DNA of 49,039 nucleotides, taken from NCBI GenBank assembly GCA_019911805.1, contig JAIOJV010000117.1:1-49039 (forward strand), read 5' to 3'. This document shows positions 9,212 through 16,830 of this stretch, in pieces. The DNA is from Gammaproteobacteria bacterium. Its GTDB lineage: Bacteria; Pseudomonadota; Gammaproteobacteria; Thiohalobacterales; Thiohalobacteraceae. The position numbers and the translations under genes are program-made. Within the stretch, counting starts at the first letter, position 1. Every line of letters begins with the position of its first letter. Below the pieces are notes generated by a model that saw only the letters and a program-made list of their open reading frames with translations, ran no database searches and was not told the DNA's origin.

Positions 9212-9275
9212 GGGAGTGAGAAGCAAAAGACAAATCCCTTTTTTAGCCACGGAAACACACGGAACAACACGGAAA
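9208..9275 (+). repeat. Dispersed repeat, locus A left copy
   Basis: Starts within the addA stop region with GTGAGGGAGTGAG, then AAAAGACAAA and the core CCACGGAAACACACGGAACA. The same order of blocks occurs at 15490-15556 and, decayed, at 11493-11530. Its inverse partner lies at 9551-9598. Confidence 0.8.
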
Positions 9276-9282
9276 TGATTGG

Positions 9283-9316
9283 CCGTAGGGTGCGTCGAGG
9301 CGTAGCCTGACGCACC
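9283..9316. repeat. Decayed GTAGGGTGCGTC palindrome
   Basis: CCGTAGGGTGCGTC followed after a 12-base interior by GACGCACC. The arms match the perfect palindrome at 4256-4291, but the right flank has diverged. Confidence 0.55.
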
Positions 9317-9404
9317 AATAACCGGGCAGCTTGCTTGCCGGGATTTTGTAATAGCCCTTTTCCGTGGAAAAGCTTATTTCAAGGTCTCGGGGTGGTACCG
9401 CCTT

Positions 9405-9478
9405 CGTAGGAGCGCCATTCCTGGCGCGATGGCTTCGGGGCCGTGCGTACAAATCGCGGCAGGACTGCCGCTCCTACG
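9405..9478. repeat. Pair of inverted REP-like units
   Basis: Two 26-bp units face each other: 9405-9430 and, inverted, 9453-9478. They match at 23 of 26 positions, and each can form its own hairpin. Both begin CGTAGGAGCG, the core also seen at 1291-1313. Paired REPs of this kind (BIMEs) are mobilised by RAYT transposases in many gammaproteobacteria; no such gene is in this window. Confidence 0.75.
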
Positions 9479-9550
9479 GCGCTCCGATGCATCCAGACTT
9501 TGCTCCCCCTGCATGGGAACCGGGGTATTCCTGATTTTCCAGTAATCGAT

Positions 9551-9598
9551 TTTTCCGTGTGTTTCCGTGGCAACAAGGATTTTACTCCTCACTCCTCA
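9551..9598 (-). repeat. Dispersed repeat, locus A right copy (inverted)
   Basis: TTTTCCGTGTGTTTCCGTGG, then CAACAAGGATTTTACTCCTC and ACTCCTCA. This is the reverse complement of the core and tail seen at 9208-9275 with some divergence, so the pair encloses about 275 bases containing the REP units. Confidence 0.75.
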
Positions 9599-9645
9599 GC
9601 ACCATATCCACATTTCTCATGGCAGGTTGTGTCGGCGCCATGCGA

Positions 9646-9674
9646 CTTGAAATCCGCCCGCCGTGCCCGCAGAT
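9646..9674 (+). promoter_or_regulatory. Candidate heat-shock (sigma-32) promoter of cnoX
   Basis: CTTGAAA (9646-9652), a 13-base spacer counted from TTGAAA, then CCCGCAGAT (9666-9674). The -35 is a perfect sigma-32 match; the -10 is only partial against CCCCATNT. It lies about 40 bases before the cnoX start. The same 13-base spacing occurs before lon and htpG in this window. Confidence 0.45.
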
Positions 9675-9716
9675 TCCGGGCAGCGCTTGATATTTTTTCT
9701 GACCGCAGGAGCCCGC

Positions 9717-10580
9717 ATGTCCGCATCCCCCTATGTCTACGACGTCACCCAGGAGACGTACCCGCAACTGGTGGTGGAGAACTCACGGCAGGTCCCGGTG
9801 CTGGTGGATTTCTGGGCAGACTGGTGCGGCCCCTGCAAGATGCAGCTACCGGTACTGTTGCAGCTCGCCGACGCTTATCAGGGCAAATTCCTGCTGGCCA
9901 AGATCGACACCGATACACAGCGCGAGCTCGCTGCGGCGCACGACATCCGCAGCATCCCGACCCTGAAGCTGTTCCGTGACGGCCAGGTGGTGGAGGAGAT
10001 CCTGGGCGCGCAGACCGAGGCCAGCCTGCGTACCCTGCTGGACAAGTACGTCGCGCGTGCGTCCGACGACCTGCGCGCACAGGCGGCGCAACGGGTGTCA
10101 GCGGGTGACGTGGAAGGTGCGCTTACGATCCTGCGTGAGGCGAAGTCGCAGGACCCGGACAATCCGCGCGCACAGCTGGATTACCTGCGCACCGCGATGG
10201 AGGCCGGGCGGGTCGACGCGGCCGAGCAGGCCCTGACGACCATGCCGCATGACATCCGGGAGGACGCGGAGATACGCCGCTATGCGACCCTGGTGGCGTT
10301 CGCACGACGCATTGATGGCGCACCGGACCGCACGGCCCTGGAGCAGCGCATCGGGAAGAATGCCGATGATCTGGAGGCCCGCGACCTGCTGGCAGCACGC
10401 ATGGCCCTGGCCGGCGACGCCGAGGGTGCCCTGGGTCAGTATCTGGAGATGTTGCGCCGCGACCGCCGCTACGGCGACGATGCCGGCCGCAAGGGCCTCC
10501 TGGCGATGTTCGAGCTGCTGGGTAATCAGGGACCGCTGGTGCAGCGCTATCGATCGCAGCTGTTCAACGCATTGCACTGA
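9717..10580 (+). CDS. cnoX: CnoX/YbbN chaperedoxin: thioredoxin domain plus TPR region
   Basis: A 287-residue cytoplasmic chaperone-oxidoreductase. An N-terminal thioredoxin fold has the active site WCGPCK (C37, C40) and the cis-proline stretch SIPTLKLF. The C-terminal half (about 115-287) is Ala- and Leu-rich and helical, with tetratricopeptide character, as in CnoX/YbbN (E. coli protein 284 residues). The family holds oxidised or unfolding proteins and passes them to the GroEL/DnaK systems. Unlike E. coli CnoX, whose motif is SQHC, this one keeps both redox cysteines and so can probably act as a reductase. The start is fixed by AGGAG six bases before ATG 9717. A sigma-32-like promoter just upstream fits the chaperone role. 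Confidence 0.93.
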   Translation: MSASPYVYDVTQETYPQLVVENSRQVPVLVDFWADWCGPCKMQLPVLLQLADAYQGKFLLAKIDTDTQRELAAAHDIRSIPTLKLFRDGQVVEEILGAQTEASLRTLLDKYVARASDDLRAQAAQRVSAGDVEGALTILREAKSQDPDNPRAQLDYLRTAMEAGRVDAAEQALTTMPHDIREDAEIRRYATLVAFARRIDGAPDRTALEQRIGKNADDLEARDLLAARMALAGDAEGALGQYLEMLRRDRRYGDDAGRKGLLAMFELLGNQGPLVQRYRSQLFNALH

Positions 10581-10646
10581 CGGCGGCGGTATCCAAGGGT
10601 CTGTCGGACGTGGGACTGAACTGCGGCGCCGGCGGGGCGCCATACC

Positions 10647-11363
10647 TCAGCGCGCGTTTTCGTCCAGCATCGCCGCCAGCTGTTTGGCCGGTACGTAACC
10701 GGGCACCACCTGACCGTCCTCGAACACGATGGCGGGCGTACCCTGCAAGCCGAACTGCCGCACCAGTTTCATGTGCTCGTCGATAGGGGTGTCGCAGGTC
10801 GCGCGCGCCAGCTTCTGGCCGGCCTTGGCATTGGTCAGCGCCTGGCGGCGATCTGCGGCACACCAGACCGACTGCGCCTTGTAATACGACTCGGTGTTCG
10901 GGCCCGAGCGCGGGAAGAACAGATAGCGCACGGTGATGCCGAGTGCGTTGATCTCCTTGATCTCGTTGTGCAGCTTCTGGCAATAGCCGCAGTCGATATC
11001 GGTAAACACCGTGATGGTGTGGCGCGGCTTCGCTGCCGGGAAGATCACCATCTTGTCCTCGCCGAGCCTGGCGAGCGCTGCGTTGCGCAGCTGTCCCTGA
11101 CGCTCCTCGGTGAGGTCGGTGCGGGTGTCGAGGTCGATCACATGTCCCTGCACCAGAAAGCGGCCATCCTCGCTGATATAGAGCACCTGCGGCCCGTAGG
11201 TGACCTCGAACAGACCGGGGATCGCCGCGGGGCGGATCGTGTCCGGCGTGGTACCCGGGATGACGGCGGCGAGCGCCTTGCGGATGGCGGCATGGTCTTC
11301 GGCGGCCTGTACGGCGCTCAGCAGGGTAATCCAGACCAGCACGACACGAATCAGGAGTGACAT
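10647..11363 (-). CDS. dsbC: Periplasmic thiol:disulfide interchange protein DsbC
   Basis: A 238-residue disulfide isomerase that corrects non-native disulfides in the periplasm. It has a cleavable signal peptide (about residues 1-20, ending AVQA), an N-terminal dimerisation domain (about 22-90) and a thioredoxin domain with active site DCGYCQKLH (C125, C128) and cis-proline QGTPAIVF. Two further cysteines (in VWCAADRR and ATCDTP) correspond to the structural disulfide of DsbC. Upstream in-frame codons exist, but ATG at 11361-11363 is the first that yields a proper signal peptide. The gene lies downstream of xerD on the same strand, as in E. coli, but separated by a 314-base gap holding a repeat. 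Confidence 0.95.
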   Translation of the reverse strand: MSLLIRVVLVWITLLSAVQAAEDHAAIRKALAAVIPGTTPDTIRPAAIPGLFEVTYGPQVLYISEDGRFLVQGHVIDLDTRTDLTEERQGQLRNAALARLGEDKMVIFPAAKPRHTITVFTDIDCGYCQKLHNEIKEINALGITVRYLFFPRSGPNTESYYKAQSVWCAADRRQALTNAKAGQKLARATCDTPIDEHMKLVRQFGLQGTPAIVFEDGQVVPGYVPAKQLAAMLDENAR

Positions 11364-11492
11364 AAAAAACCCGTTGTCCCCGCAGGGATCCTGTGTATTC
11401 AAGAGCGCCATTGTCGCGGATTGCCCGTCACCCCGCAATCAAGGATCCGTGACGGAGACCGCGGACCGCAGTCAAAGGGCGGTATTCGTCCT

Positions 11493-11660
11493 AAAAACTC
11501 ATTGCAGCCATGGAAGCACACGAAAGGTGTTGAAATGAAACCGTGTCGTGGCGCCCCGGCTCAGCACCTGGCAGGTAGAGGCGGGCGGTTGTGTGGGGCG
11601 CATCATCCGGTCGGTGCTTTTCCATGTGAGTCCGTGGCTAACAGGGTTTTGGGTGTATCG
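11493..11660. repeat. Dispersed repeat, locus B: decayed inverted pair between xerD and dsbC
   Basis: The left copy (about 11493-11530) reads AAAAACTCATTGCAGCCATG then GAAGCACACG. The right copy (about 11617-11655) reads TTTCCATGTGAGTCCGTGGC then TAACAGGGTTTTGG. These are diverged versions of the left and right arms of locus C (15490-16026), in the same inverted orientation, about 90 bases apart. The 11364-11677 gap holds nothing else recognisable. Confidence 0.65.
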
Positions 11661-11677
11661 ACTTGCCGGTACCGCGA

Positions 11678-12598
11678 TCATCCCCGCGGATGGTGTCGCG
11701 CATGCAGTTCGCGCAGCCGTTCGCGGGCGACGTGGGTGTAGATCTGCGTCGTGGACAGATCGCTGTGACCGAGCAGCAGCTGCACCACGCGCAGATCAGC
11801 GCCGTGATTGACGAGATGGGTGGCAAAGGCATGGCGCAGCGTGTGCGGCGACAGGGGTGTGCGGATGTCCGCGGCGCGCGCGTGGGCCTTGATACGATAC
11901 CAGAAGGCCTGCCGGGTCAGGGGCTCCCCGCCGCGGCCGGGGAATACCGCAGCGCTGGTCACGCCGTTCAGCAATAGGGGTCGTGTCTCCGCCAGAAACC
12001 GCGCCAGCCAGGCATGGGCCTCCTCGCCGAGCGGCACCAGCCGTTCCTTGCGACCCTTGCCGGACACCCGCAGCACGCCCTGACGCAAGTTCAACTGCTC
12101 GATGCGCAGGCCCACCAATTCGGACACCCGCAGTCCACAGGCGTACAGCACCTCCAGCATCGCGCGATCCCGCAGGCCCAATGGCGTGCGGGTATCGGGC
12201 GTCTGCAATAAGGCGTCGACCTGTGCCTCGCTCAGCGACGTGGGCAACGGCCGGCCCAGCCGGGGCGCGTCGATGCGCGCGCTGGGGTCCGTCTGAATGC
12301 GGTTCTCGCGCAGCAGGTGGCGGTAGAAGCGGCGCAGGCTGGACAGCAGACGCGCCGCGCTGCGCGCCTGCGTACCGGCGGCGGCCCGATTGGCGAGATA
12401 CTCCAACAGGTGCTCGCGCCGCGCGTCGGCGAGCGCGAACCCCTGCGGCCCGAGCCAGGCGGCGAGCCCACGCAGGTCGTTGCGGTAGGCGGCGAGGGTA
12501 TGGGCACTCAGACCGCTCTCCATCCACACGCTATCGAGAAAATGCTCGATCTCGATCTGCTCCGTCTCAGTGATGGCTGCGCGGCTGGGCTCGTTCAC
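11678..12598 (-). CDS. xerD: Tyrosine recombinase XerD
   Basis: A 306-residue site-specific recombinase that resolves chromosome dimers at dif together with XerC and FtsK. It has an N-terminal SAM-like DNA-binding domain (about 12-100) and a C-terminal catalytic domain with the full set R157 (CGLRVSEL), K181 (GKGRKERL), H252 and R255 (HTLRH), H278 (LLGHSD) and nucleophile Y287 (QIYTHV). The start is GTG 12596-12598; the next usable ATG would remove part of the first helix. It is transcribed away from the ACP-ligase fusion with only 68 bases between them, so both promoters share that gap. XerD is preferred over XerC because dsbC follows. Confidence 0.93.
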   Translation of the reverse strand: MNEPSRAAITETEQIEIEHFLDSVWMESGLSAHTLAAYRNDLRGLAAWLGPQGFALADARREHLLEYLANRAAAGTQARSAARLLSSLRRFYRHLLRENRIQTDPSARIDAPRLGRPLPTSLSEAQVDALLQTPDTRTPLGLRDRAMLEVLYACGLRVSELVGLRIEQLNLRQGVLRVSGKGRKERLVPLGEEAHAWLARFLAETRPLLLNGVTSAAVFPGRGGEPLTRQAFWYRIKAHARAADIRTPLSPHTLRHAFATHLVNHGADLRVVQLLLGHSDLSTTQIYTHVARERLRELHARHHPRG

Positions 12599-12666
12599 GG
12601 CGAAAGACTCGTTTCACATCCCGTCGGTGGTACAGTAGCCGGCACGTTACCAGCCTCCCCGTTCCG

Positions 12667-15489
12667 ATGGAAACAGCCGACCCGCCCGTGCACGCCGACG
12701 CCCTGCTGGCGATCCTGACGCAGTTGGTGCAGGAACTGCGTCCGGGCCGGACGATACCGCCGCTGACCCTCGACAGCCAGCTGGAACGCGACCTCGGTCT
12801 GGACAGCCTGGCGCGGGTCGAGCTGCTGCTGCGCATCGAGCGCGAGCTGGGTCTGACAGCGGCCGAGGACGCCGCGCTGGGGGCACAGACCGCCGCCGAA
12901 CTGCTGCGCCTGCTCGGTATCGCCGCCCCCGCTGCAACAGCCACCGCCGTACCCGCCGCCGCGACCGACAGCGCTGCGGTCGAGATCCCACGGGATGCGC
13001 AGACGCTGACCGAGGTGCTGCAATGGCACGCCCAGCGCATGCCCGAGCGGCTCTATCTGAGCTTTCACCCCAGTGATACCACGACCGAGACGCTGACATT
13101 CGGCGAGCTCTACCATGGCGCGGTACAGGTCGCCGGCGGCCTGATTGCCCGCGGCATCCAGCCGGGCGACCGCGTGACCCTGATGTTGCCCAGCGGCCTG
13201 GAGTTCTTCTTCGCCTTTTACGGCATCCTGCTCGCCGGTGCCGTGCCCGCCCCGCTCTACCCGCCTGCCAGTCGCGCCCAGCTCGAGGACCACCTGCTAC
13301 GCCAGGTCGGTATCCTGGACAACGCCCAGGCACCGATCCTGATCACGGTCGACGAGGCCCGCGACTATGCGCGCCTGCTGCGCTCGCAATGCGTCACGCT
13401 CAGGCAACTGTGCACCGTGCCCGAACTGCGCGCTGGCGAACCCGGCGCGCCCGTGGCCGTCGCTGCGGAGGCCCTCGGCCTGATCCAGTACACCTCGGGC
13501 AGCACCGGTCAGCCCAAGGGCGTGATGCTGAGCCATGCCAACCTGCTTGCCAACGTGCGCGCCATGGGCCAGGCGGCGGCCGCGACCAGCGACGACGTGT
13601 TCGTCAGCTGGCTGCCGCTCTACCATGACATGGGGCTGATCGGCGCCTGCCTGGGCAGCCTCTACTACGGCATGCGGCTGGTGCTGATGTCGCCGCTGAG
13701 CTTCATCGCCAGGCCCGTGCGCTGGCTGCGCGCCCTCCACGCGCAGCGCGGCACGCTGTCGGCGGCACCCAATTTCGCCTATGACCTGTGCGCCACGCGG
13801 CTGCGTGACGAGGAACTCGAGGGACTGGACCTCAGCACGTGGCGGCTGGCCTTCAACGGTGCGGAACCGGTCCACCCGGATACCCTCGACGCCTTCTGCC
13901 GGCGGTTCGCCGCTTATGGCTTCCGGCACGAGGCCATGACGCCGGTATACGGCCTGGCCGAGAATGCGGTCGGATTGGCCTTCCCGCCACTCGGGCGCGG
14001 GCCGCGCATCGACCGCATCGACCGCGACCGCTTCACCGCCGGCGGTCGTGCCGAACCCGTATCCGACGGCCCCAACACCCTGCGCTTCGTCAGTGGCGGA
14101 TGCGCCCTGCCCGACCACGCCATCCGCATCGTCGACGAACAGAACGGCGATCTGGGCGAGCGCCGCCAGGGTCGGCTGCAGTTCCGTGGGCCCTCGGCGA
14201 CGCGCGGCTATTTCCGCAATGCCGAGGCCACCGCCACGCTCCTGCACGGGCCGTGGCGCGATTCCGGCGACTATGCCTACCTCGCCGACGGTGAGGTCTT
14301 CATCACCGGGCGCGCCAAGGACCTGATCATCCGCGCCGGTCGCAACCTCTATCCCTACGAACTGGAACAGGCGGTGGGTGATCTCCCCGGCGTGCGCAAG
14401 AACGCCGTGGCGGTATTCGCCGCGCGCGGCGACGGCCCGGCCGAACGCCTGGTGGTGCTGGCCGAGACACGCGAACGCGACGCCGCGCGCCTGCAGGGCT
14501 TGCGTGAGCGCATCGACGCCCTGGCGCTGGAACTGATCGGCACCCGTCCGGATGATATCGTGCTCGCCCCACCGCGCAGTGTACTCAAGACCTCCAGCGG
14601 CAAGATCCGCCGCGTGGAATGCCGCCAGCTCTATGAGCAGGGCAGCTTCGCCGGCGGCGTCATCCACCGGCAGCGCTACTGGCGGCAGCGCCTGGCACTG
14701 ACCGGCCGCGCCCTGCGGACGCTGCTGACCCGCGGGCTGGAGCGTGCGCGGGGCGATCTGTATGTCGTCTACGCCTGGTCGTGCGGTCTGATCTGCGCCG
14801 TACCGATCATCCTGCTGGTGTTACTGCTGCCGCGCCGCGCGGCGCAGCGCAGCGCCCGCAACGGTGCGCGCATCGGCCTGCGGCTGTTGGGCATGCGCGT
14901 CGTGCGGCGCGGTGAGACCCACCTGCCGACCGATCGGCCACTGGTGCTGGTCGTCAACCATGCCAGCTACCTCGATGCCATCGTGCTGACCGCGGCGCTC
15001 GATATGCCGCTGCATTTCGTCGCCAAACGCAGCCTGCGCCGGCCCCTGTTCGGCACGCTGCTGGCCAAGCTCGGCACCGAGTTCGTGGCCCGCGACGATG
15101 TGCGTCAGAGCGTGGCCGATGCCGCGCGCGTGCTGGACCGGGTGCATGGCGGGGATGGCGTGGTGTTCTTCCCGGAGGCGACCTTCACGGCCACACCAGG
15201 CCTGCGCCCCTTTCGCCTGGGCGCCTTCAAGGTCGCGCTGGAAGGCGGTGCCGCGCTGGTGCCCATCGCCCTGCGCGGCACGCGTGAACTGCTGCGCGGC
15301 AGCACCTGGCGGCCGCGCCCGGGCATCGCCGTCGTCTGGGTGGGCGCACCGCTGACCGCAACCGGTACGGAGTGGCCAGCGCTGGTGGACCTGCGCGACC
15401 GGGCCCGCGCGCAGATCCTCGCCCACTGCGGCGAACCGGACCTGGCCGACCAGGTGTCGATCGCCCTGCCGGAGGGGGTGAGGCCTTAG
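12667..15489 (+). CDS. Three-domain fusion: acyl carrier protein, fatty-acyl-AMP ligase and PlsC-type acyltransferase
   Basis: A 940-residue protein. Residues about 10-90 form an acyl carrier domain with the phosphopantetheine site LGLDSLAR (S47). Residues about 110-680 form an ANL-superfamily adenylating domain: YTSGSTGQPKGV (about 275-286), WLPLYHDMGLIG and FNGAEPV, which are typical of long-chain fatty-acyl-AMP ligases, then ITGRAKDLIIRAGRNLYPYE. A hydrophobic segment (about 698-725) precedes a lysophosphatidate-type acyltransferase with NHASYLD (about 764-770; NHx4D) and FPEATF in place of the usual FPEGTR (about 835). Inferred route: free fatty acid to acyl-AMP to the attached ACP to a lysolipid, all in one membrane-bound enzyme. 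This parallels the E. coli Aas fusion but with a different domain order and a built-in carrier. It appears monocistronic. Confidence 0.88.
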   Translation: METADPPVHADALLAILTQLVQELRPGRTIPPLTLDSQLERDLGLDSLARVELLLRIERELGLTAAEDAALGAQTAAELLRLLGIAAPAATATAVPAAATDSAAVEIPRDAQTLTEVLQWHAQRMPERLYLSFHPSDTTTETLTFGELYHGAVQVAGGLIARGIQPGDRVTLMLPSGLEFFFAFYGILLAGAVPAPLYPPASRAQLEDHLLRQVGILDNAQAPILITVDEARDYARLLRSQCVTLRQLCTVPELRAGEPGAPVAVAAEALGLIQYTSGSTGQPKGVMLSHANLLANVRAMGQAAAATSDDVFVSWLPLYHDMGLIGACLGSLYYGMRLVLMSPLSFIARPVRWLRALHAQRGTLSAAPNFAYDLCATRLRDEELEGLDLSTWRLAFNGAEPVHPDTLDAFCRRFAAYGFRHEAMTPVYGLAENAVGLAFPPLGRGPRIDRIDRDRFTAGGRAEPVSDGPNTLRFVSGGCALPDHAIRIVDEQNGDLGERRQGRLQFRGPSATRGYFRNAEATATLLHGPWRDSGDYAYLADGEVFITGRAKDLIIRAGRNLYPYELEQAVGDLPGVRKNAVAVFAARGDGPAERLVVLAETRERDAARLQGLRERIDALALELIGTRPDDIVLAPPRSVLKTSSGKIRRVECRQLYEQGSFAGGVIHRQRYWRQRLALTGRALRTLLTRGLERARGDLYVVYAWSCGLICAVPIILLVLLLPRRAAQRSARNGARIGLRLLGMRVVRRGETHLPTDRPLVLVVNHASYLDAIVLTAALDMPLHFVAKRSLRRPLFGTLLAKLGTEFVARDDVRQSVADAARVLDRVHGGDGVVFFPEATFTATPGLRPFRLGAFKVALEGGAALVPIALRGTRELLRGSTWRPRPGIAVVWVGAPLTATGTEWPALVDLRDRARAQILAHCGEPDLADQVSIALPEGVRP

Positions 15490-15556
15490 CGTGAGGCGTG
15501 AGGCGTAAAAGACAAAAACCCTTGTTGGCCACGGAAACACACGGAACAACACGGAA
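15490..15556 (+). repeat. Dispersed repeat, locus C left arm (66-bp perfect inverted repeat)
   Basis: Begins one base after the stop codon of the acyltransferase fusion. Blocks in order: two GTGAGGC heptamers, AAAAGACAAAAACCCTTGTT, then GGCCACGGAAACACACGGAA and CAACACGGAA. Positions 15491-15556 are the exact reverse complement of 15921-15986. Confidence 0.92.
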
Positions 15557-15920
15557 AAATTTCTATTCAAAACCCCAGTTCGGCATAGAACGCAATAACG
15601 AGACGTATTGCGCCAAATGGGATCCGTTCGGGGTCAGCGGGTGAAACGTAGCAGCTATGGACGCGATCTCTGGCCTGGCATAGAGCCCTGGCCTTGGGAG
15701 GCCATAATGCAGGTTTCGCTCCTTGGTCCCGGGACACGGTGCTGTGGCGTCGCGACGCGCCGAAGGTAGTGACCCGGTGCAGCAGGAAAGATCTCGATGC
15801 CCATCAAGGCACAAGCCCATAGGCACGCGGAACAATCGGCGTATTCAATCGACAAAGAACTCCGCCCAGTGATCGCTCAGTTTGAGCACAGGGCTTTTAC
15901 ATTAGTATTCTTCCGTGTTG
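15557..15920. other. 364-base interior of the locus C inverted repeat, no gene recognised
   Basis: The stretch enclosed by the perfect inverted repeat. Open frames exist on both strands (for example about 15563-15835 minus), but they have no ribosome binding sites, change frame and resemble no family I recognise. Its composition is less GC-rich than neighbouring genes. It may be the body of a small non-autonomous element or a remnant of a captured gene. Confidence 0.4.
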
Positions 15921-16026
15921 TTCCGTGTTGTTCCGTGTGTTTCCGTGGCCAACAAGGGTTTTTGTCTTTTACGCCTCACGCCTCACGCCTCACGCCTCAC
16001 TCCTCACTCCTCACTCCTCACGCCTC
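15911..16026 (-). repeat. Dispersed repeat, locus C right arm plus heptamer tandem array
   Basis: A triplicated TTCCGTGTTG/TTCCGTGTGT block, then GGCCAACAAGGGTTTTTGTC and eight consecutive heptamers (15971-16026): four ACGCCTC, three ACTCCTC, one ACGCCTC. The array runs to the last codon of the SIMPL gene (stop at 16025-16027). The inner 66 bases mirror the left arm exactly. Confidence 0.9.
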
Positions 16027-16723
16027 AATCCACCTGAATCACCCCATGCACGCCGACGCGAATGTCGCTGTCGCCGCCTTCGAAGGCCGGCGGGGCGACG
16101 GACTCGCTCATGGCCTGGGCGCGCATGAGCGGTCGGGGATGGACCGGCTGGTCCTCGGTCTGGATGCTCGCCTCGACGATACGGTATTTCTGACCGCCGA
16201 GATTCGTACGCACCTGGTCGGCGCGCTGTTTGAAGTCGTCCAGGGCGTGGTCGATCAGCCGCCGCTCGACCTCGGCGCGCGTCTGTGGCGCGACGCTGAA
16301 GGCCACCGAACGCAACTGCAGGCGCGCCTGTAGCGTGCCGATGAGCGCACCGAGTTGCGCGAAATCACCACCCTGCAGGATCAGTTCCTGCGATGCGCGC
16401 CAACCGACCAGGGCCTCCTTGCGATACACCGGCTGGGTGGAGTAACCGCCACTACGCACGTCCACACCCGCCTGTGCGCGCGCCTGGGTCAGCGCCCAGG
16501 CCATGGTCGTGTTCAGACGATCCGCCAGCACGGCGGCGTTTTCGTCTTCGCTCTGGGCCGCCAGCACGACCTGCATGCGGTCGTTGGCGACCGTTTCCAC
16601 CGCCCACACCTGAAAGCTGATCTGGTTGAAACGTTCCGGCGCGGTGGCCGCCTGCACGGCCCCGACCATGCCGAAAGACAACATCCCTAGAATCAAGAGA
16701 ATCAAGTCGATTCGTGCGCGCAT
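16025..16723 (-). CDS. SIMPL-domain (DUF541) exported protein
   Basis: A 232-residue protein with a signal peptide (about 1-25, ending VQAATA). It matches the SIMPL/DUF541 family of periplasmic or secreted proteins, seen in the pattern of a mid-region GYSTQPVYR followed by GWRASQELILQGGDF, and a long helical segment RRLIDHALDDFKQRADQV. Family members are linked to oxidative stress or unknown roles; no catalytic residues are known. An ideal Shine-Dalgarno (AAGGAGGT) sits six bases before ATG 16721-16723. The 3' end runs straight into a heptamer tandem array, whose last unit overlaps the stop codon. It is divergent from mobA. Confidence 0.85.
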   Translation of the reverse strand: MRARIDLILLILGMLSFGMVGAVQAATAPERFNQISFQVWAVETVANDRMQVVLAAQSEDENAAVLADRLNTTMAWALTQARAQAGVDVRSGGYSTQPVYRKEALVGWRASQELILQGGDFAQLGALIGTLQARLQLRSVAFSVAPQTRAEVERRLIDHALDDFKQRADQVRTNLGGQKYRIVEASIQTEDQPVHPRPLMRAQAMSESVAPPAFEGGDSDIRVGVHGVIQVD

Positions 16724-16830
16724 GACCCACCTCCTTGGTAGCGAAAGTCGTCAGTGTAGCACCGCCCCTGGCCGCCGGGCGCCTGCGGGGCCGTGCTAGA
16801 ATCGGCGTTCCCGTGCAACCCGCCAAGGCC

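Noticed and set aside
15563-15855. Minus-strand frames inside the locus C inverted repeat
   Set aside because: Two overlapping frames with no ribosome site or recognisable domain; reported as non-coding interior instead.
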